Position numbers and translations under genes: made by a program
The notes under the pieces: model-generated
The model's input: only the letters and a program-made list of their open reading frames with translations
What the model was told of the DNA's origin: nothing
Databases searched by the model: none
In this document: positions 27,483-36,978 of the stretch, piece after piece
How the letters are laid out: the number at the start of each line of letters is the position of its first letter
Position numbering within the stretch: the first letter of the stretch is position 1
From: 2-01-FULL-41-14 sp046317875
Lineage (GTDB): Bacteria > Pseudomonadota > Alphaproteobacteria > UBA7879 > UBA5542
Length of the DNA stretch: 64,000 bases
Assembly: GCA_046317875.1 (NCBI GenBank)
Contig: JBKCVN010000022.1
Coordinates: 1-64,000, forward strand
Reading direction: 5' to 3'

Positions 27483-30218
27483 ATGTCAGAAAAAGAATTA
27501 CTTTCTATTTCCCCCGTGAATCTCGAAGAGGAGATGAAGCGTTCGTACCTTGACTACGCCATGAGCGTTATCGTCAGTCGTGCCCTTCCAGATGTACGAG
27601 ATGGTTTAAAACCTGTCCATCGTCGCATTCTGTACTCGATGAAAGAAAGTGGCCTTGATTATAATCGGCCCTATCGTAAATCGGCCCGCGTGGTGGGGGA
27701 TGTAATGGGTAAATATCACCCCCACGGTGATTTGGCCATTTACAATGCCATGGTGCGTATGGCCCAACCTTTTTCATTGCGGGTACCCTTAGTAGATGGG
27801 CAAGGAAACTTTGGATCCATGGATGGTGATCCTGCAGCGGCCATGCGTTACACCGAAGCCCGCCTTTCCCACCCGGCCCATTACCTGATTGAAGATATCG
27901 ACAAAGAAACTGTAGACTTTCAGCCCAACTATGATGAAAGTACCAGTGAACCGGTGGTTCTTCCTGCCCAATTTCCCAACCTTTTGGTAAATGGCGCAGG
28001 GGGCATTGCGGTGGGTATGGCCACAAATATTCCGCCCCACAACTTGGGCGAAGTCATCGATGGGTGCTGTGCCTATGTGGATAACCCGGACATTACGGTT
28101 GAAGAGCTAATTCAGTATATTCCCGGGCCCGATTTTCCTACTGGTGGCCAAATCTTGGGACAAGAAGGGATTTATAAGGCCTACACTACGGGCAATGGTT
28201 CCATCTTGATGAGAGCTAAGTCTCATTTTGAACAAGTCAGCAAAGATAAAGAAGCCATCATCTTCACAGAAGTGCCTTACCAAGCCAACAAATCTCGCTT
28301 AATGGAGAGAATGGCAGAACTGGTCAATGATAAAACCATCGAAGGCATTTCTGATTTACGCGATGAATCCAACCGCGAAGGCGTTCGCATGGTTGTAGAG
28401 CTCAAGAAAGACGTTGATCCCAACGTGATCTTGAATCAGCTTTATAAATACACCCCCCTTCAGGACTCATTTGGGGCCAACATGTTGGCTTTAGATGGGG
28501 GTCGCCCCTTACTGATGAATCTAAAGGCCATGATTGCTGCCTTCGTCAAATTCCGTGAGGAAGTGATTCTTCGACGTGCCCGTTTTGATTTGGAAAAAGC
28601 CCGTGAAAAAGGACATGTTTTCGTAGGGCTAGCTTTGGCCGTGGCCAACATTGACGCGATTATTGAATTAATTCGAACGGCGAATGATCCAAACGTGGCC
28701 AAAGAACAACTTATGTCACGTGATTGGCCCGTTCAAACCATGGGCCCTGTGATTCGCCTAATCGAAGTTCCGAAAGAAGGTGAAGTTGAAAAAACAACCT
28801 ATCGTCTTTCAGAAAAACAAGCTAAGTCCATCCTCGATTTACGCCTCCATCGATTGACTGGTCTTGAACGCGACAAAATTGTTGAAGAGCTTTCCGAACT
28901 GGTGAAAGAAATCGAACGATATATTTTTATTTTGTCGAATCGTTCCGAGGTTTTACGCATTCTGAAAGAAGAATTGCTGAACATTAAACACAGATTTTCG
29001 ACCCCCCGGCGTTCCGAAATTATCGAAGGGGAAATTAACACCGATATTGAGCATTTAATTCAAAAAGAAGATATGGTCATTACGGTCAGTCATACGGGAT
29101 ATATCAAACGCGTTCCCCTTTCCACATACCGCGCCCAACGGCGCGGAGGACGGGGCCGATCAGGTATGCAAACTCGTGAAGAAGACTTTGTGGAACAGTT
29201 GTTTGTGGCCAATACACACACACCCATCTTATTCTTTTCTTCACTAGGAAAGGCCTATGTTCTGAAGGTGTATCGTTTGCCGATTGCAACAGCCACATCT
29301 AAGGGGAAGGCCCTGATAAATATTTTGCCCCTTGAAAAAAATGAAAAGATTTCCACCATTATGCCCCTAACTGCCTCTGAAGATCAGTGGGATAATTTGC
29401 AAATCATTTTTGCCACCTCTAAGGGTAACATTCGTAAAAACAAGCTGAGCGATTTCTTGAACATCCGCGCCAACGGCAAAATTGCCATGAAATTGGAAGA
29501 AGAAGGTGAATACCTAGTTTCCGTGGCCACGTGTGGGGATCATCAAGACATTTTGTTATCCACCCATGCCGGTCGATGCATCCGTTTCAGAAGTACGGAT
29601 GTTCGTGTTTTTGCCAGCCGAAACTCCACAGGGGTACGGGGTATTAAGCTTCAAAAGAATGATTACGTGGTATCCATGTGCATCCTAAATCACGGATCTT
29701 TTTCCATTGAGGAACGTGATTTATACATTCGTCAATCCCGTGCGCTTAGGCACGAAGCAGGAATGGAAGAAGGATCCGAGGACGTGGGCACATCTGCTGA
29801 GTCTGGTCGGTTAAGTGACGAGCGATTCCAAGAAATGGCTGCCCAAGAAGAATTTCTACTGACCATTTCAGAAAAAGGGATGGGGAAAAGGACCTCGTCT
29901 TACGAGTATCGTATCACCGGTCGGGGTGGTCAAGGCATCACCAATATGGATATCACCGATAAAACGGGTAAAATTGTTGGCTGCTTCCCTGTAACAGACT
30001 CCGATCACCTGATGCTAATCACCAACGAAGGTCAAATGATTCGCTCTCGGGTAGCAGAAATTCGCATCGCAGGCCGCCGAACCCAAGGGGTTCGTGTGTT
30101 CCGTCTATCCGGCGATGAAAAAGTTGTGTCTGCAGAACGGATTTTTGATGAAGACGATCATGAAACAGATGAAGAAGTTTTGGATCTACCATCAGGGGAT
30201 GTTCCTGAGCTCAACTAA
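27483..30218 (+). CDS. gyrA: DNA gyrase subunit A
   Basis: GyrA forms the DNA-cleaving half of gyrase, which introduces negative supercoils. The 911-residue product has the catalytic tyrosine at 123 in AAAMRYTEARL and C-terminal beta-pinwheel repeats; the GRGGQGI stretch at about residue 820 is the GyrA box-like element. It has the extra loop between blades common in alphaproteobacteria. In the quinolone-resistance region, the two main sites are Leu84 and Asn88 (E. coli Ser83 and Asp87 equivalents), changes known to give quinolone resistance in other bacteria. Confidence 0.97.
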   Translation: MSEKELLSISPVNLEEEMKRSYLDYAMSVIVSRALPDVRDGLKPVHRRILYSMKESGLDYNRPYRKSARVVGDVMGKYHPHGDLAIYNAMVRMAQPFSLRVPLVDGQGNFGSMDGDPAAAMRYTEARLSHPAHYLIEDIDKETVDFQPNYDESTSEPVVLPAQFPNLLVNGAGGIAVGMATNIPPHNLGEVIDGCCAYVDNPDITVEELIQYIPGPDFPTGGQILGQEGIYKAYTTGNGSILMRAKSHFEQVSKDKEAIIFTEVPYQANKSRLMERMAELVNDKTIEGISDLRDESNREGVRMVVELKKDVDPNVILNQLYKYTPLQDSFGANMLALDGGRPLLMNLKAMIAAFVKFREEVILRRARFDLEKAREKGHVFVGLALAVANIDAIIELIRTANDPNVAKEQLMSRDWPVQTMGPVIRLIEVPKEGEVEKTTYRLSEKQAKSILDLRLHRLTGLERDKIVEELSELVKEIERYIFILSNRSEVLRILKEELLNIKHRFSTPRRSEIIEGEINTDIEHLIQKEDMVITVSHTGYIKRVPLSTYRAQRRGGRGRSGMQTREEDFVEQLFVANTHTPILFFSSLGKAYVLKVYRLPIATATSKGKALINILPLEKNEKISTIMPLTASEDQWDNLQIIFATSKGNIRKNKLSDFLNIRANGKIAMKLEEEGEYLVSVATCGDHQDILLSTHAGRCIRFRSTDVRVFASRNSTGVRGIKLQKNDYVVSMCILNHGSFSIEERDLYIRQSRALRHEAGMEEGSEDVGTSAESGRLSDERFQEMAAQEEFLLTISEKGMGKRTSSYEYRITGRGGQGITNMDITDKTGKIVGCFPVTDSDHLMLITNEGQMIRSRVAEIRIAGRRTQGVRVFRLSGDEKVVSAERIFDEDDHETDEEVLDLPSGDVPELN

Positions 30219-30280
30219 CGTTTGCCTTTTCTTGAGACGGTGATTATAAAAATCATATCATTTCCATGCGTGTAGGACCC

Positions 30281-33055
30281 ATGACAAATAATAAATATAA
30301 AGATACCGTCTTTTTACCCCAGACCCCTTTTTCTATGAGGGCAAATCTCGCCGATCTGGAAAAAAAAATCTTAGAAAGATGGGAACAGACCAACTTACAC
30401 AAACAAATTGAAGATCAAAGCAAAAATCGCGATCTTTTTATCCTGCATGATGGCCCCCCTTATGCTAACGGCCATCTTCATATGGGCCATGCCCTTAATA
30501 AAATCCTTAAAGATTTGGTTATTAAATACAAAAGATTCCAGGGCAAGCGTGTACCTTATGTACCAGGCTGGGATTGTCATGGCCTTCCTATTGAATGGAA
30601 AGTAGAAGAAGCGTACCGGGCGGCCAAAAAAGATAAGGACCAAGTCCCTGTTCTAGAATTTCGAAAAGAATGTCGGGCCTTTGCCCAAAAATGGGTAGAT
30701 ATTCAAAAAGAAGAATTTAAAAAGCTGGGCATATTGGGCGACTGGGATCATTCCTACTTAACCATGACCCACGATGCAGAAGCAGAAATTGTAAAGCAAC
30801 TGCATGCCGTTTTAATGAGTGGCCATCTCTATAAAGGCCTCAAACCTGTACAATGGTCTGTGGTGGAAAAAACAGCTCTGGCAGAAGCAGAAATTGAATA
30901 TAAGGATAAAACATCCCCTTCTGTTTATGTATTGTTTCCTTTAACCCCCAACCCCTTATTTAAAGAGTCGGTATCAGCCTTAATTTGGACAACAACGCCG
31001 TGGACACTCCCTGCTAACCGTGCGATTGCCTATCGGGAAGACGCCACCTATGTGGTGGTACAGGGAGAAAACACTCCTGCCTTTTTGGTGGCCCAAGACC
31101 TTGTTGCCCACCTTGAAAAACAAACGGGGATGACTTTAAAAACTCTACAAACCCTGAAAGGGACAAAGTTACAAGGTCTTACGGCTCGCCATCCTTTCTA
31201 TAACCAAGGCTATAATTTTGACGTTCCCTTGTTGCCAGGATCCCATGTAACCCTTGATCAGGGCACAGGCCTGGTACACACAGCCCCAAGCCACGGCGTA
31301 GAAGACTTTGAATTGGGAAAAGAATATAACTTAGAAGTCCCCGAGTTGGTGGGGCCCGATGGTACCTACTATGACCATGTTCCTTTGGTGGGCGGACAAC
31401 ATATTTTTAAAGTGCACAACTTTATTATTGATACGCTAAAGGCCGAAAATAATCTTTTATTTCATACCACCCTTTTGCACAGCTACCCCCATTCATGGCG
31501 ATCAAAAGCACCCTTAATTTATCGTGCCACTGCCCAATGGTTTATATCCATGAACCATCACCAGCTAAGGGATAAGGCCATAGAAAATATCCGTCAAACT
31601 AAGTGGTATCCTCAACAGGGAGAAAACCGACTTGAATCCATGGTTCAAAACCGCCCGGATTGGTGTCTATCCCGTCAACGCAGCTGGGGTGTTCCCATTG
31701 CAGTCTTTGTTTCTAAAAAAACAGGGGCTCCTTTAAAAGATCCCCAGGTCAATGAGCGTATTTACCAAGCCATGAAAGCCCAAGGCGCAGATGCCTGGTA
31801 TGCACGACCGGCGCAAGAGTTTTTAGGGACAGATTACAATGCTGAGGACTTTGAACAAGTGACTGACATTTTGGATGTCTGGTTTGAGAGTGGAGCGTCT
31901 CATGCTTTTGTTTTGCAACAAAATCCAGATTTAGGATGGCCGGCTGACCTTTATTTAGAAGGTGTGGATCAACATCGCGGGTGGTTCCAATCTTCTTTGT
32001 TACATAGTGTTGCCACAACAGAAAAAGCTCCCTATAAAGCTGTTCTGACCCATGGATTTGTGGTGGATGAAAATGGCTATAAGATGTCTAAGTCCACAGG
32101 CAATACGGTTAATTTGGCCGATCTTTTAGAAAAAAATGGTGTGGATATTTTACGTCTTTGGATTGTGGGGTCAGACTACTTTGATGATTTAAGAATTGGT
32201 GATGAAATCATCAAACGCCAAACGGAAATCTACCGCAAAATTCGAAACACCCTTCGATTTTTATTAGGGAATTTATCTGATTTTTCAGAAGATGGTTTGG
32301 TAGACCATTCTCATCTTCCCGAGCTTGAACAATGGGTATTACATCGGTTAACTGAGCTTGAAAAGCAACTCAACAAGAACATAGAAAGTTATGATTTTCA
32401 TGATCTATTTACTTCTCTATATACATTTTGCGTGAACGACCTATCTGCTTTTTACTTTGATATTCGCAAAGATGTTTTGTATTGTGATGCTGCCCAAGAT
32501 CATCGTCGATTAGCCGTCCAAACAGTTTTATTTCACACCTTTAAAAACCTGACAAAATGGCTAGCCCCCATTTTAACATTCACCATGGAAGAAGCATGGT
32601 CGACCCTTTTCCCGGATGACAGTATATTCCTGCATACGTTTGATGTTTTGCCCCCTCAGTGGCACATGCCTTCCTTAGGGGCTCGATATAAATTGCTCAG
32701 GAATGTGCGTCGCGTTATTACGGGTGCCATTGAAGAAAAAAGAAATTTGGGACAAATTCGATCTAGCTTACAAGCCCACGTGACCCTGTTCAGCGATGAT
32801 GCAGATTTGGTGAAGTTGCTGTCAGAAATAGACTTAGATGATTTCTGTATTGTGTCTTTAGCTGAGGTCAAAATGATTACCGCCCCTAAGGATGCCTATA
32901 CTTTAGAAGAAGTAGAAAACCTGGGGGTTATGATTACTGAGGCCGCGGGTGAAAAGTGCGTACGATGCTGGAAAATTGTACCCGAAGTGATACCCGAAGC
33001 TGACCCTGAATGCTTGTGCTATCGTTGCCGCACGGCTGTTAAAGAGAAAGTCTGA
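30281..33055 (+). CDS. ileS: Isoleucyl-tRNA synthetase
   Basis: Charges tRNA-Ile. The class I enzyme of about 924 residues has its HIGH motif as HLHMGH within DGPPYANGHLHMGHALNKILKD, the KMSKS motif in GYKMSKSTGNTVN, and a C-terminal zinc site of paired cysteines (CVRCW and CLCYRC). The ATG at 30281 fits the family N-terminus (YKDTVFLPQTPFSMRANL) and has GTAGGA just upstream; an in-frame ATG at 30266 is the alternative. Its stop codon overlaps the lspA start. Confidence 0.96.
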   Translation: MTNNKYKDTVFLPQTPFSMRANLADLEKKILERWEQTNLHKQIEDQSKNRDLFILHDGPPYANGHLHMGHALNKILKDLVIKYKRFQGKRVPYVPGWDCHGLPIEWKVEEAYRAAKKDKDQVPVLEFRKECRAFAQKWVDIQKEEFKKLGILGDWDHSYLTMTHDAEAEIVKQLHAVLMSGHLYKGLKPVQWSVVEKTALAEAEIEYKDKTSPSVYVLFPLTPNPLFKESVSALIWTTTPWTLPANRAIAYREDATYVVVQGENTPAFLVAQDLVAHLEKQTGMTLKTLQTLKGTKLQGLTARHPFYNQGYNFDVPLLPGSHVTLDQGTGLVHTAPSHGVEDFELGKEYNLEVPELVGPDGTYYDHVPLVGGQHIFKVHNFIIDTLKAENNLLFHTTLLHSYPHSWRSKAPLIYRATAQWFISMNHHQLRDKAIENIRQTKWYPQQGENRLESMVQNRPDWCLSRQRSWGVPIAVFVSKKTGAPLKDPQVNERIYQAMKAQGADAWYARPAQEFLGTDYNAEDFEQVTDILDVWFESGASHAFVLQQNPDLGWPADLYLEGVDQHRGWFQSSLLHSVATTEKAPYKAVLTHGFVVDENGYKMSKSTGNTVNLADLLEKNGVDILRLWIVGSDYFDDLRIGDEIIKRQTEIYRKIRNTLRFLLGNLSDFSEDGLVDHSHLPELEQWVLHRLTELEKQLNKNIESYDFHDLFTSLYTFCVNDLSAFYFDIRKDVLYCDAAQDHRRLAVQTVLFHTFKNLTKWLAPILTFTMEEAWSTLFPDDSIFLHTFDVLPPQWHMPSLGARYKLLRNVRRVITGAIEEKRNLGQIRSSLQAHVTLFSDDADLVKLLSEIDLDDFCIVSLAEVKMITAPKDAYTLEEVENLGVMITEAAGEKCVRCWKIVPEVIPEADPECLCYRCRTAVKEKV

Positions 33056-33519
33056 TGACCTTTGTGCCCTTTATCATTATCGGTAGCGTATTTTTGTTAG
33101 ATCAGCTCACGAAGTATCTCGTATGCCATTTTTCTTCTTTGCTCCCGTTTTCGGTCACTTCATTTTTTAATATTGTTTTCACCCAAAACAGGGGCATGAG
33201 TTTTGGGTTACTCAATAATTCTTCCTCGATTATTTTTTACCTGGTCACGGGGGTTGTAATAACCTTATGTGGGTATCTTTTTTATTGGCTGTGGAAAGAA
33301 AAAAACAAACTTATTCGACTGGGCCTTAGTGCAATCATCGGTGGTGCCTTGGGAAATTTATATGACCGTTTTTTACGGGGAGGTGTTGTGGACTTCCTAG
33401 ATTTTCATATACAATCATTTCATTGGCCCGCTTTTAATGTGGCTGACAGCTTTATTTTCATGGGAGTGGTTTTTTTGTTGTGGGCAGACATCACCAATAA
33501 AAAACAGAGGGTAGCGTGA
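33055..33519 (+). CDS. lspA: Lipoprotein signal peptidase
   Basis: Cleaves signal peptides of prolipoproteins after lipidation, in the inner membrane. The 154-residue protein has four predicted helices and the two catalytic aspartates in GALGNLYDRFLRGGVVDF and FNVADSFIFMG. It overlaps ileS by one base (TGATG) and pfkA by four (GTGA), so the three genes are co-translated. ileS-lspA is a very common bacterial pair. Confidence 0.96.
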   Translation: MTFVPFIIIGSVFLLDQLTKYLVCHFSSLLPFSVTSFFNIVFTQNRGMSFGLLNNSSSIIFYLVTGVVITLCGYLFYWLWKEKNKLIRLGLSAIIGGALGNLYDRFLRGGVVDFLDFHIQSFHWPAFNVADSFIFMGVVFLLWADITNKKQRVA

Positions 33520-34598
33520 CGAAACGTATTGGAATTTTAACAAGTGGTGGCGACTGTGCTGGATTAAATGCCACCATTCGTGCGGTGGTTCATTGTGCCA
33601 AAATCAAGCACGGTTGGGATGTCATTGGAATTAAAAGAGGAGGACACGGCCTGCTCACCACCCCCCTTGAATACCAAGATCTAGATGTGGAGTTCCATGG
33701 GATCAATCATGTACTTCTACGTTTGGGGGGAACCATCCTAGGCACTACGACAAAGGGTGACCCTTTGGCCTATAAGATGCCCGATGGCACCATCATCGAT
33801 CGCAGCCAAGAAATGATTAAAAACTACCATTCCTTAAACCTGGATGCCCTGATTATCACTGGGGGGGATGGAAGTTTTAAAATTATGCATGAGATTGCCA
33901 CTCGGGGCGGTATTAATCTAATTGGGATTCCAAAGACCATTGATAACGATATTGGATTAACCGAATCTTTGGGGTTCGAAACCGCCGTCAGTGTAGCCAC
34001 CGAGGCTTTGGATCGCCTTCAACCCACTGCAGCCAGCCATGATCGTGTTATGATCCTAGAGGTCATGGGCCGAGACGCGGGGCACATTGCCTTGAATGCT
34101 GGAATTGCAGGGGGGGCCGATGTTATCCTCATTCCCGAAATTCCCTTTGATTTTAATTCTGTTCGAACAAAAATTGAAAATATTATGAAGTCAGGCCGTG
34201 GTTTTGCCCTCGTAGTTGTATCAGAGGCTGCCCGTTCCCAGGATGGGTCCCCTTTCATGATTAAGTATCAAGATGGATCTAAACGGTATGGGGGAATCGG
34301 CACTCATTTGATGCAAGAAATTGATAAAACAATGGGAATCAACGCACGCGTAACTGTTCTAGGACACGTACAACGGGGCGGTCAACCCATCGCCCAAGAT
34401 CGATTATTGGCGGCCGCTTTCGGAGTGCATGCTGTCGAGTTGGTGGCCCAAGGTAAGTTCAACCGCATGGTGGCCTGGCAAAACCGAGAAGTAGTGGATG
34501 TGGACATCTTAGAAGCCATCAGCACCTATCAAGTGGTGGATCTTCAGGGCACCATGGTTAAAACGGCCCGGGGATTAGGCATCTGCCTCGGGGATTAG
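33516..34598 (+). CDS. pfkA: 6-phosphofructokinase
   Basis: Phosphorylates fructose-6-phosphate, the committed step of glycolysis. The 360-residue product has the family motifs TSGGDCAGLNATIR, TGGDGSFK and PKTIDNDIGLTES, with VMGRDAGHIAL and the substrate site near LGHVQRGG. The phosphoryl-donor positions are mixed: Gly119 (as in ATP-dependent enzymes) and Lys140 (as in pyrophosphate-dependent enzymes), so the donor cannot be assigned firmly. The GTG start overlaps the lspA stop. Placement after ileS-lspA is unusual. Confidence 0.92.
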   Translation: MTKRIGILTSGGDCAGLNATIRAVVHCAKIKHGWDVIGIKRGGHGLLTTPLEYQDLDVEFHGINHVLLRLGGTILGTTTKGDPLAYKMPDGTIIDRSQEMIKNYHSLNLDALIITGGDGSFKIMHEIATRGGINLIGIPKTIDNDIGLTESLGFETAVSVATEALDRLQPTAASHDRVMILEVMGRDAGHIALNAGIAGGADVILIPEIPFDFNSVRTKIENIMKSGRGFALVVVSEAARSQDGSPFMIKYQDGSKRYGGIGTHLMQEIDKTMGINARVTVLGHVQRGGQPIAQDRLLAAAFGVHAVELVAQGKFNRMVAWQNREVVDVDILEAISTYQVVDLQGTMVKTARGLGICLGD

Positions 34599-34657
34599 AA
34601 TAGTTTTATACTTATCTGTAATTTTATATTTAATATTCATATTAACGCCACAAGCCC

Positions 34658-34686
34658 TTGTTTTTATTGAATAAGGTTCCTATATA
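34658..34686 (+). promoter_or_regulatory. Predicted promoter for the secreted serine protease
   Basis: TTGTTT (34658-34663), 17 bases, TATATA (34681-34686), about 35 bases before the TTG start of the next gene. Confidence 0.45.
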
Positions 34687-34720
34687 GACAATGTTGAAAT
34701 AAAAATACGGAGATTTCACA

Positions 34721-35740
34721 TTGAATATTCTATATCAACTATTTCTGATAGCTTTACTGTTTACAAACAACATTTATGCTGTTGTATTACACAACCTTAC
34801 AGATAGTGGGGAACATATAGAGGCTGCTACAGCTACAGCAAGCTCTGCTCGTGTTGCCAAAGATGAGCTTTTCAATCCATGCGGCATAGTTTGTACTGCT
34901 TCTGAGAGTTCCCAGGAAAGCCTATCTATTTTTTCCAGAGGTCAAAGTGTTTTAGTAAGCTCACAAATAGCACTGACTGCACGACATGTAGTGGAAGGCT
35001 GGAAATCTAATAGCCCTGATCGTCAATTTTATGTGGGTTTTAATAATGGGATTGGGGTAGACTTAAGTTTAATAAAAGTGAAAAAAGTTTTATGCTTTAA
35101 AGGCCAAGATATTGCCGCTTTACTTTTAGAAGAACCTGTTGATATACAACCTGCCGAAATTATTACTCAGGAAGAATGTAAAACTGTTTTAAGCAATCTA
35201 AACCCCCAGAGTAAAGAAAACCCCTTTTCTTGTATGTACGCGTCCTATAGCATTCCTCAACACACATCAGGTTTAATAGAAAAAGGCACAAAAGAATCTT
35301 CGTTATCTATTTCTACATCACTAGAGAAAGATCCAGATCAAAGTTCTTTTATAAAACAAGCAGGCGCTATTTACCTATCTGAACTTATAACTGAAAAAGG
35401 CTACACAGGGGATGAGGAATCATTTTTAGTTTCGGATCTTTTTATACCAACCTCACCTTTTTCTCCTGTCGCTTGTTCCAAAGACTTTTTTAGAGACCAA
35501 TCCCCCATATTATATAAAGACTCCTCATTATGCATAAGCAATATAGGTAAGGGAGACTCAGGTTCAGGCCTGTTTTGTCAGATTAATCGAAAGTGGAAGC
35601 TGATCGGGATCGCCAGCAAAATAAGACATTTTGATCTTTATGACGATTTAGGCGCGATACTTGCGAAAACATACTGGTCATCTATCCGATTAAAAGAAGA
35701 TCGGCTGGAAAAAGCTATAGAAGCACTTTTAAAATCATAA
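34721..35740 (+). CDS. Secreted trypsin-like serine protease
   Basis: A 339-residue protein with a signal peptide (MNILYQLFLIALLFTNNIYA) and a chymotrypsin-fold protease pattern. His89 is in LTARHVVEG, Asp130 in KGQDIAALLL, and Ser280 in IGKGDSGSGLFC, the GDSGSG type common in bacterial trypsin-like enzymes. A long insertion between Asp130 and Ser280 is unrelated to anything I recognise. Eight cysteines could form disulfides. The start is TTG at 34721, with GGAG 8 bases upstream. The triad looks complete, so it is probably an active exported protease; a role against host proteins is inference. Confidence 0.82.
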   Translation: MNILYQLFLIALLFTNNIYAVVLHNLTDSGEHIEAATATASSARVAKDELFNPCGIVCTASESSQESLSIFSRGQSVLVSSQIALTARHVVEGWKSNSPDRQFYVGFNNGIGVDLSLIKVKKVLCFKGQDIAALLLEEPVDIQPAEIITQEECKTVLSNLNPQSKENPFSCMYASYSIPQHTSGLIEKGTKESSLSISTSLEKDPDQSSFIKQAGAIYLSELITEKGYTGDEESFLVSDLFIPTSPFSPVACSKDFFRDQSPILYKDSSLCISNIGKGDSGSGLFCQINRKWKLIGIASKIRHFDLYDDLGAILAKTYWSSIRLKEDRLEKAIEALLKS

Positions 35741-35819
35741 ATTCCAATAAAAAAAGAATCGGGAGCCACCAGTTCAATTTTCTATTGTTGTCAGAGACTA
35801 AATACCTCATATTAAACAT

Positions 35820-36971
35820 ATGGTGAAAAAGTCTCTTGAAAAATTTGTGCATCTAGAAGCCTGGCATGATCCCAGCAAAAAACCTTATATTTCTATCCAA
35901 GGTATTAGCAAAGCTTACCGGGGCGGTAGCCCTGCGCTGAATCAAGTATCCCTAAATATTTACAAAGGGGAGTTTTTTTCCCTATTGGGCCCTTCGGGGT
36001 GCGGTAAAAGTACGCTACTGCGCATTCTGGCAGGCCTTGAAACACCTGATACGGGATCCGTATTTATTAATGGGATCGATGTAACCCATCTGCCCCCTTA
36101 TGAACGCCCCGTCAACATGATGTTTCAATCCTATGCTCTTTTCCCCCACATGACAGTGGAAGAAAACATCGCCTTTGGATTAAAACAAGAAAAAGTCACC
36201 CGCTCTGCCATTAAATCACGCGTAGCCGAAATGTTAAGTTTGGTAAAATTAGAGCCTTATGCCAATCGTCGCCCCCATGAACTCTCAGGGGGACAAAGGC
36301 AACGAGCGGCCCTCGCACGGTGCCTGATTAAAAAACCCAAGCTGGTTTTATTAGACGAGCCACTAGCTGCCCTCGATAAAAAACTACGCGAACATACCCA
36401 ATTTGAACTTGTGAATATTCAAGAAAAAATTGGTGTGACCTTTATTATGGTGACCCATGATCAAGAAGAAGCCATGACCATGTCCACACGCCTGGGTGTG
36501 ATGGAAGAAGGGCGCATTCGCCAAATAGGAACGCCCAACGAAATTTATGAATTTCCAAACAGCGAGTATGTGGCGGATTTCATTGGATCTACCAACATCT
36601 TTAAGGGAATTATCGTTGAAGAAAGTTCGGAAGAAACCATTGTTAAAAGTGAAGCCTTTCCCAATAAAATTAAAGTTAGCTATGGCGGTGGATTGGCGGT
36701 TGGGTCCCTCGCGACTGTGGCCGTGCGTCCTGAAAAGCTGATGGTCCAAAGAACAAAACCCAAAAATAATTTCAATTGGGCCTTTGGAACGGTAAAAAAT
36801 ATTGCCTATTTAGGGGACGTATCTATCTATTATATTGAAATCAAACCCTCTAAGAAAACTCTATTGGTGACCATTCCGAATATTAAACGCCAGGAAGCCT
36901 CGGGCATTACATGGGATGACAAAGTCTATGTATCTTGGAAAGCAAGCAACGTCACCATTCTAAGCAGTTAA
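35820..36971 (+). CDS. potA: Spermidine/putrescine-type ABC transporter, ATPase subunit
   Basis: A 383-residue importer ATPase with Walker A GPSGCGKST, Q-loop MMFQSYALFPHMTV, signature LSGGQRQRAAL and Walker B LVLLDEPLAAL. The C-terminal TOBE domain (about 280-380) is typical of PotA/PotG. It powers the two permeases that follow, with a 7-base gap. No binding-protein gene is in the window. The ATG has no clear ribosome-binding site. Fine specificity (spermidine, putrescine or another cation) is not proven by sequence. Confidence 0.88.
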   Translation: MVKKSLEKFVHLEAWHDPSKKPYISIQGISKAYRGGSPALNQVSLNIYKGEFFSLLGPSGCGKSTLLRILAGLETPDTGSVFINGIDVTHLPPYERPVNMMFQSYALFPHMTVEENIAFGLKQEKVTRSAIKSRVAEMLSLVKLEPYANRRPHELSGGQRQRAALARCLIKKPKLVLLDEPLAALDKKLREHTQFELVNIQEKIGVTFIMVTHDQEEAMTMSTRLGVMEEGRIRQIGTPNEIYEFPNSEYVADFIGSTNIFKGIIVEESSEETIVKSEAFPNKIKVSYGGGLAVGSLATVAVRPEKLMVQRTKPKNNFNWAFGTVKNIAYLGDVSIYYIEIKPSKKTLLVTIPNIKRQEASGITWDDKVYVSWKASNVTILSS

Positions 36972-36978
36972 CACGCCC

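Noticed and set aside
35741..35819. TTGTTG...CATATT promoter with a leaderless start for potA
   Set aside because: The -10 is a weak match and sits almost on the start codon; without transcript data it is not supportable.
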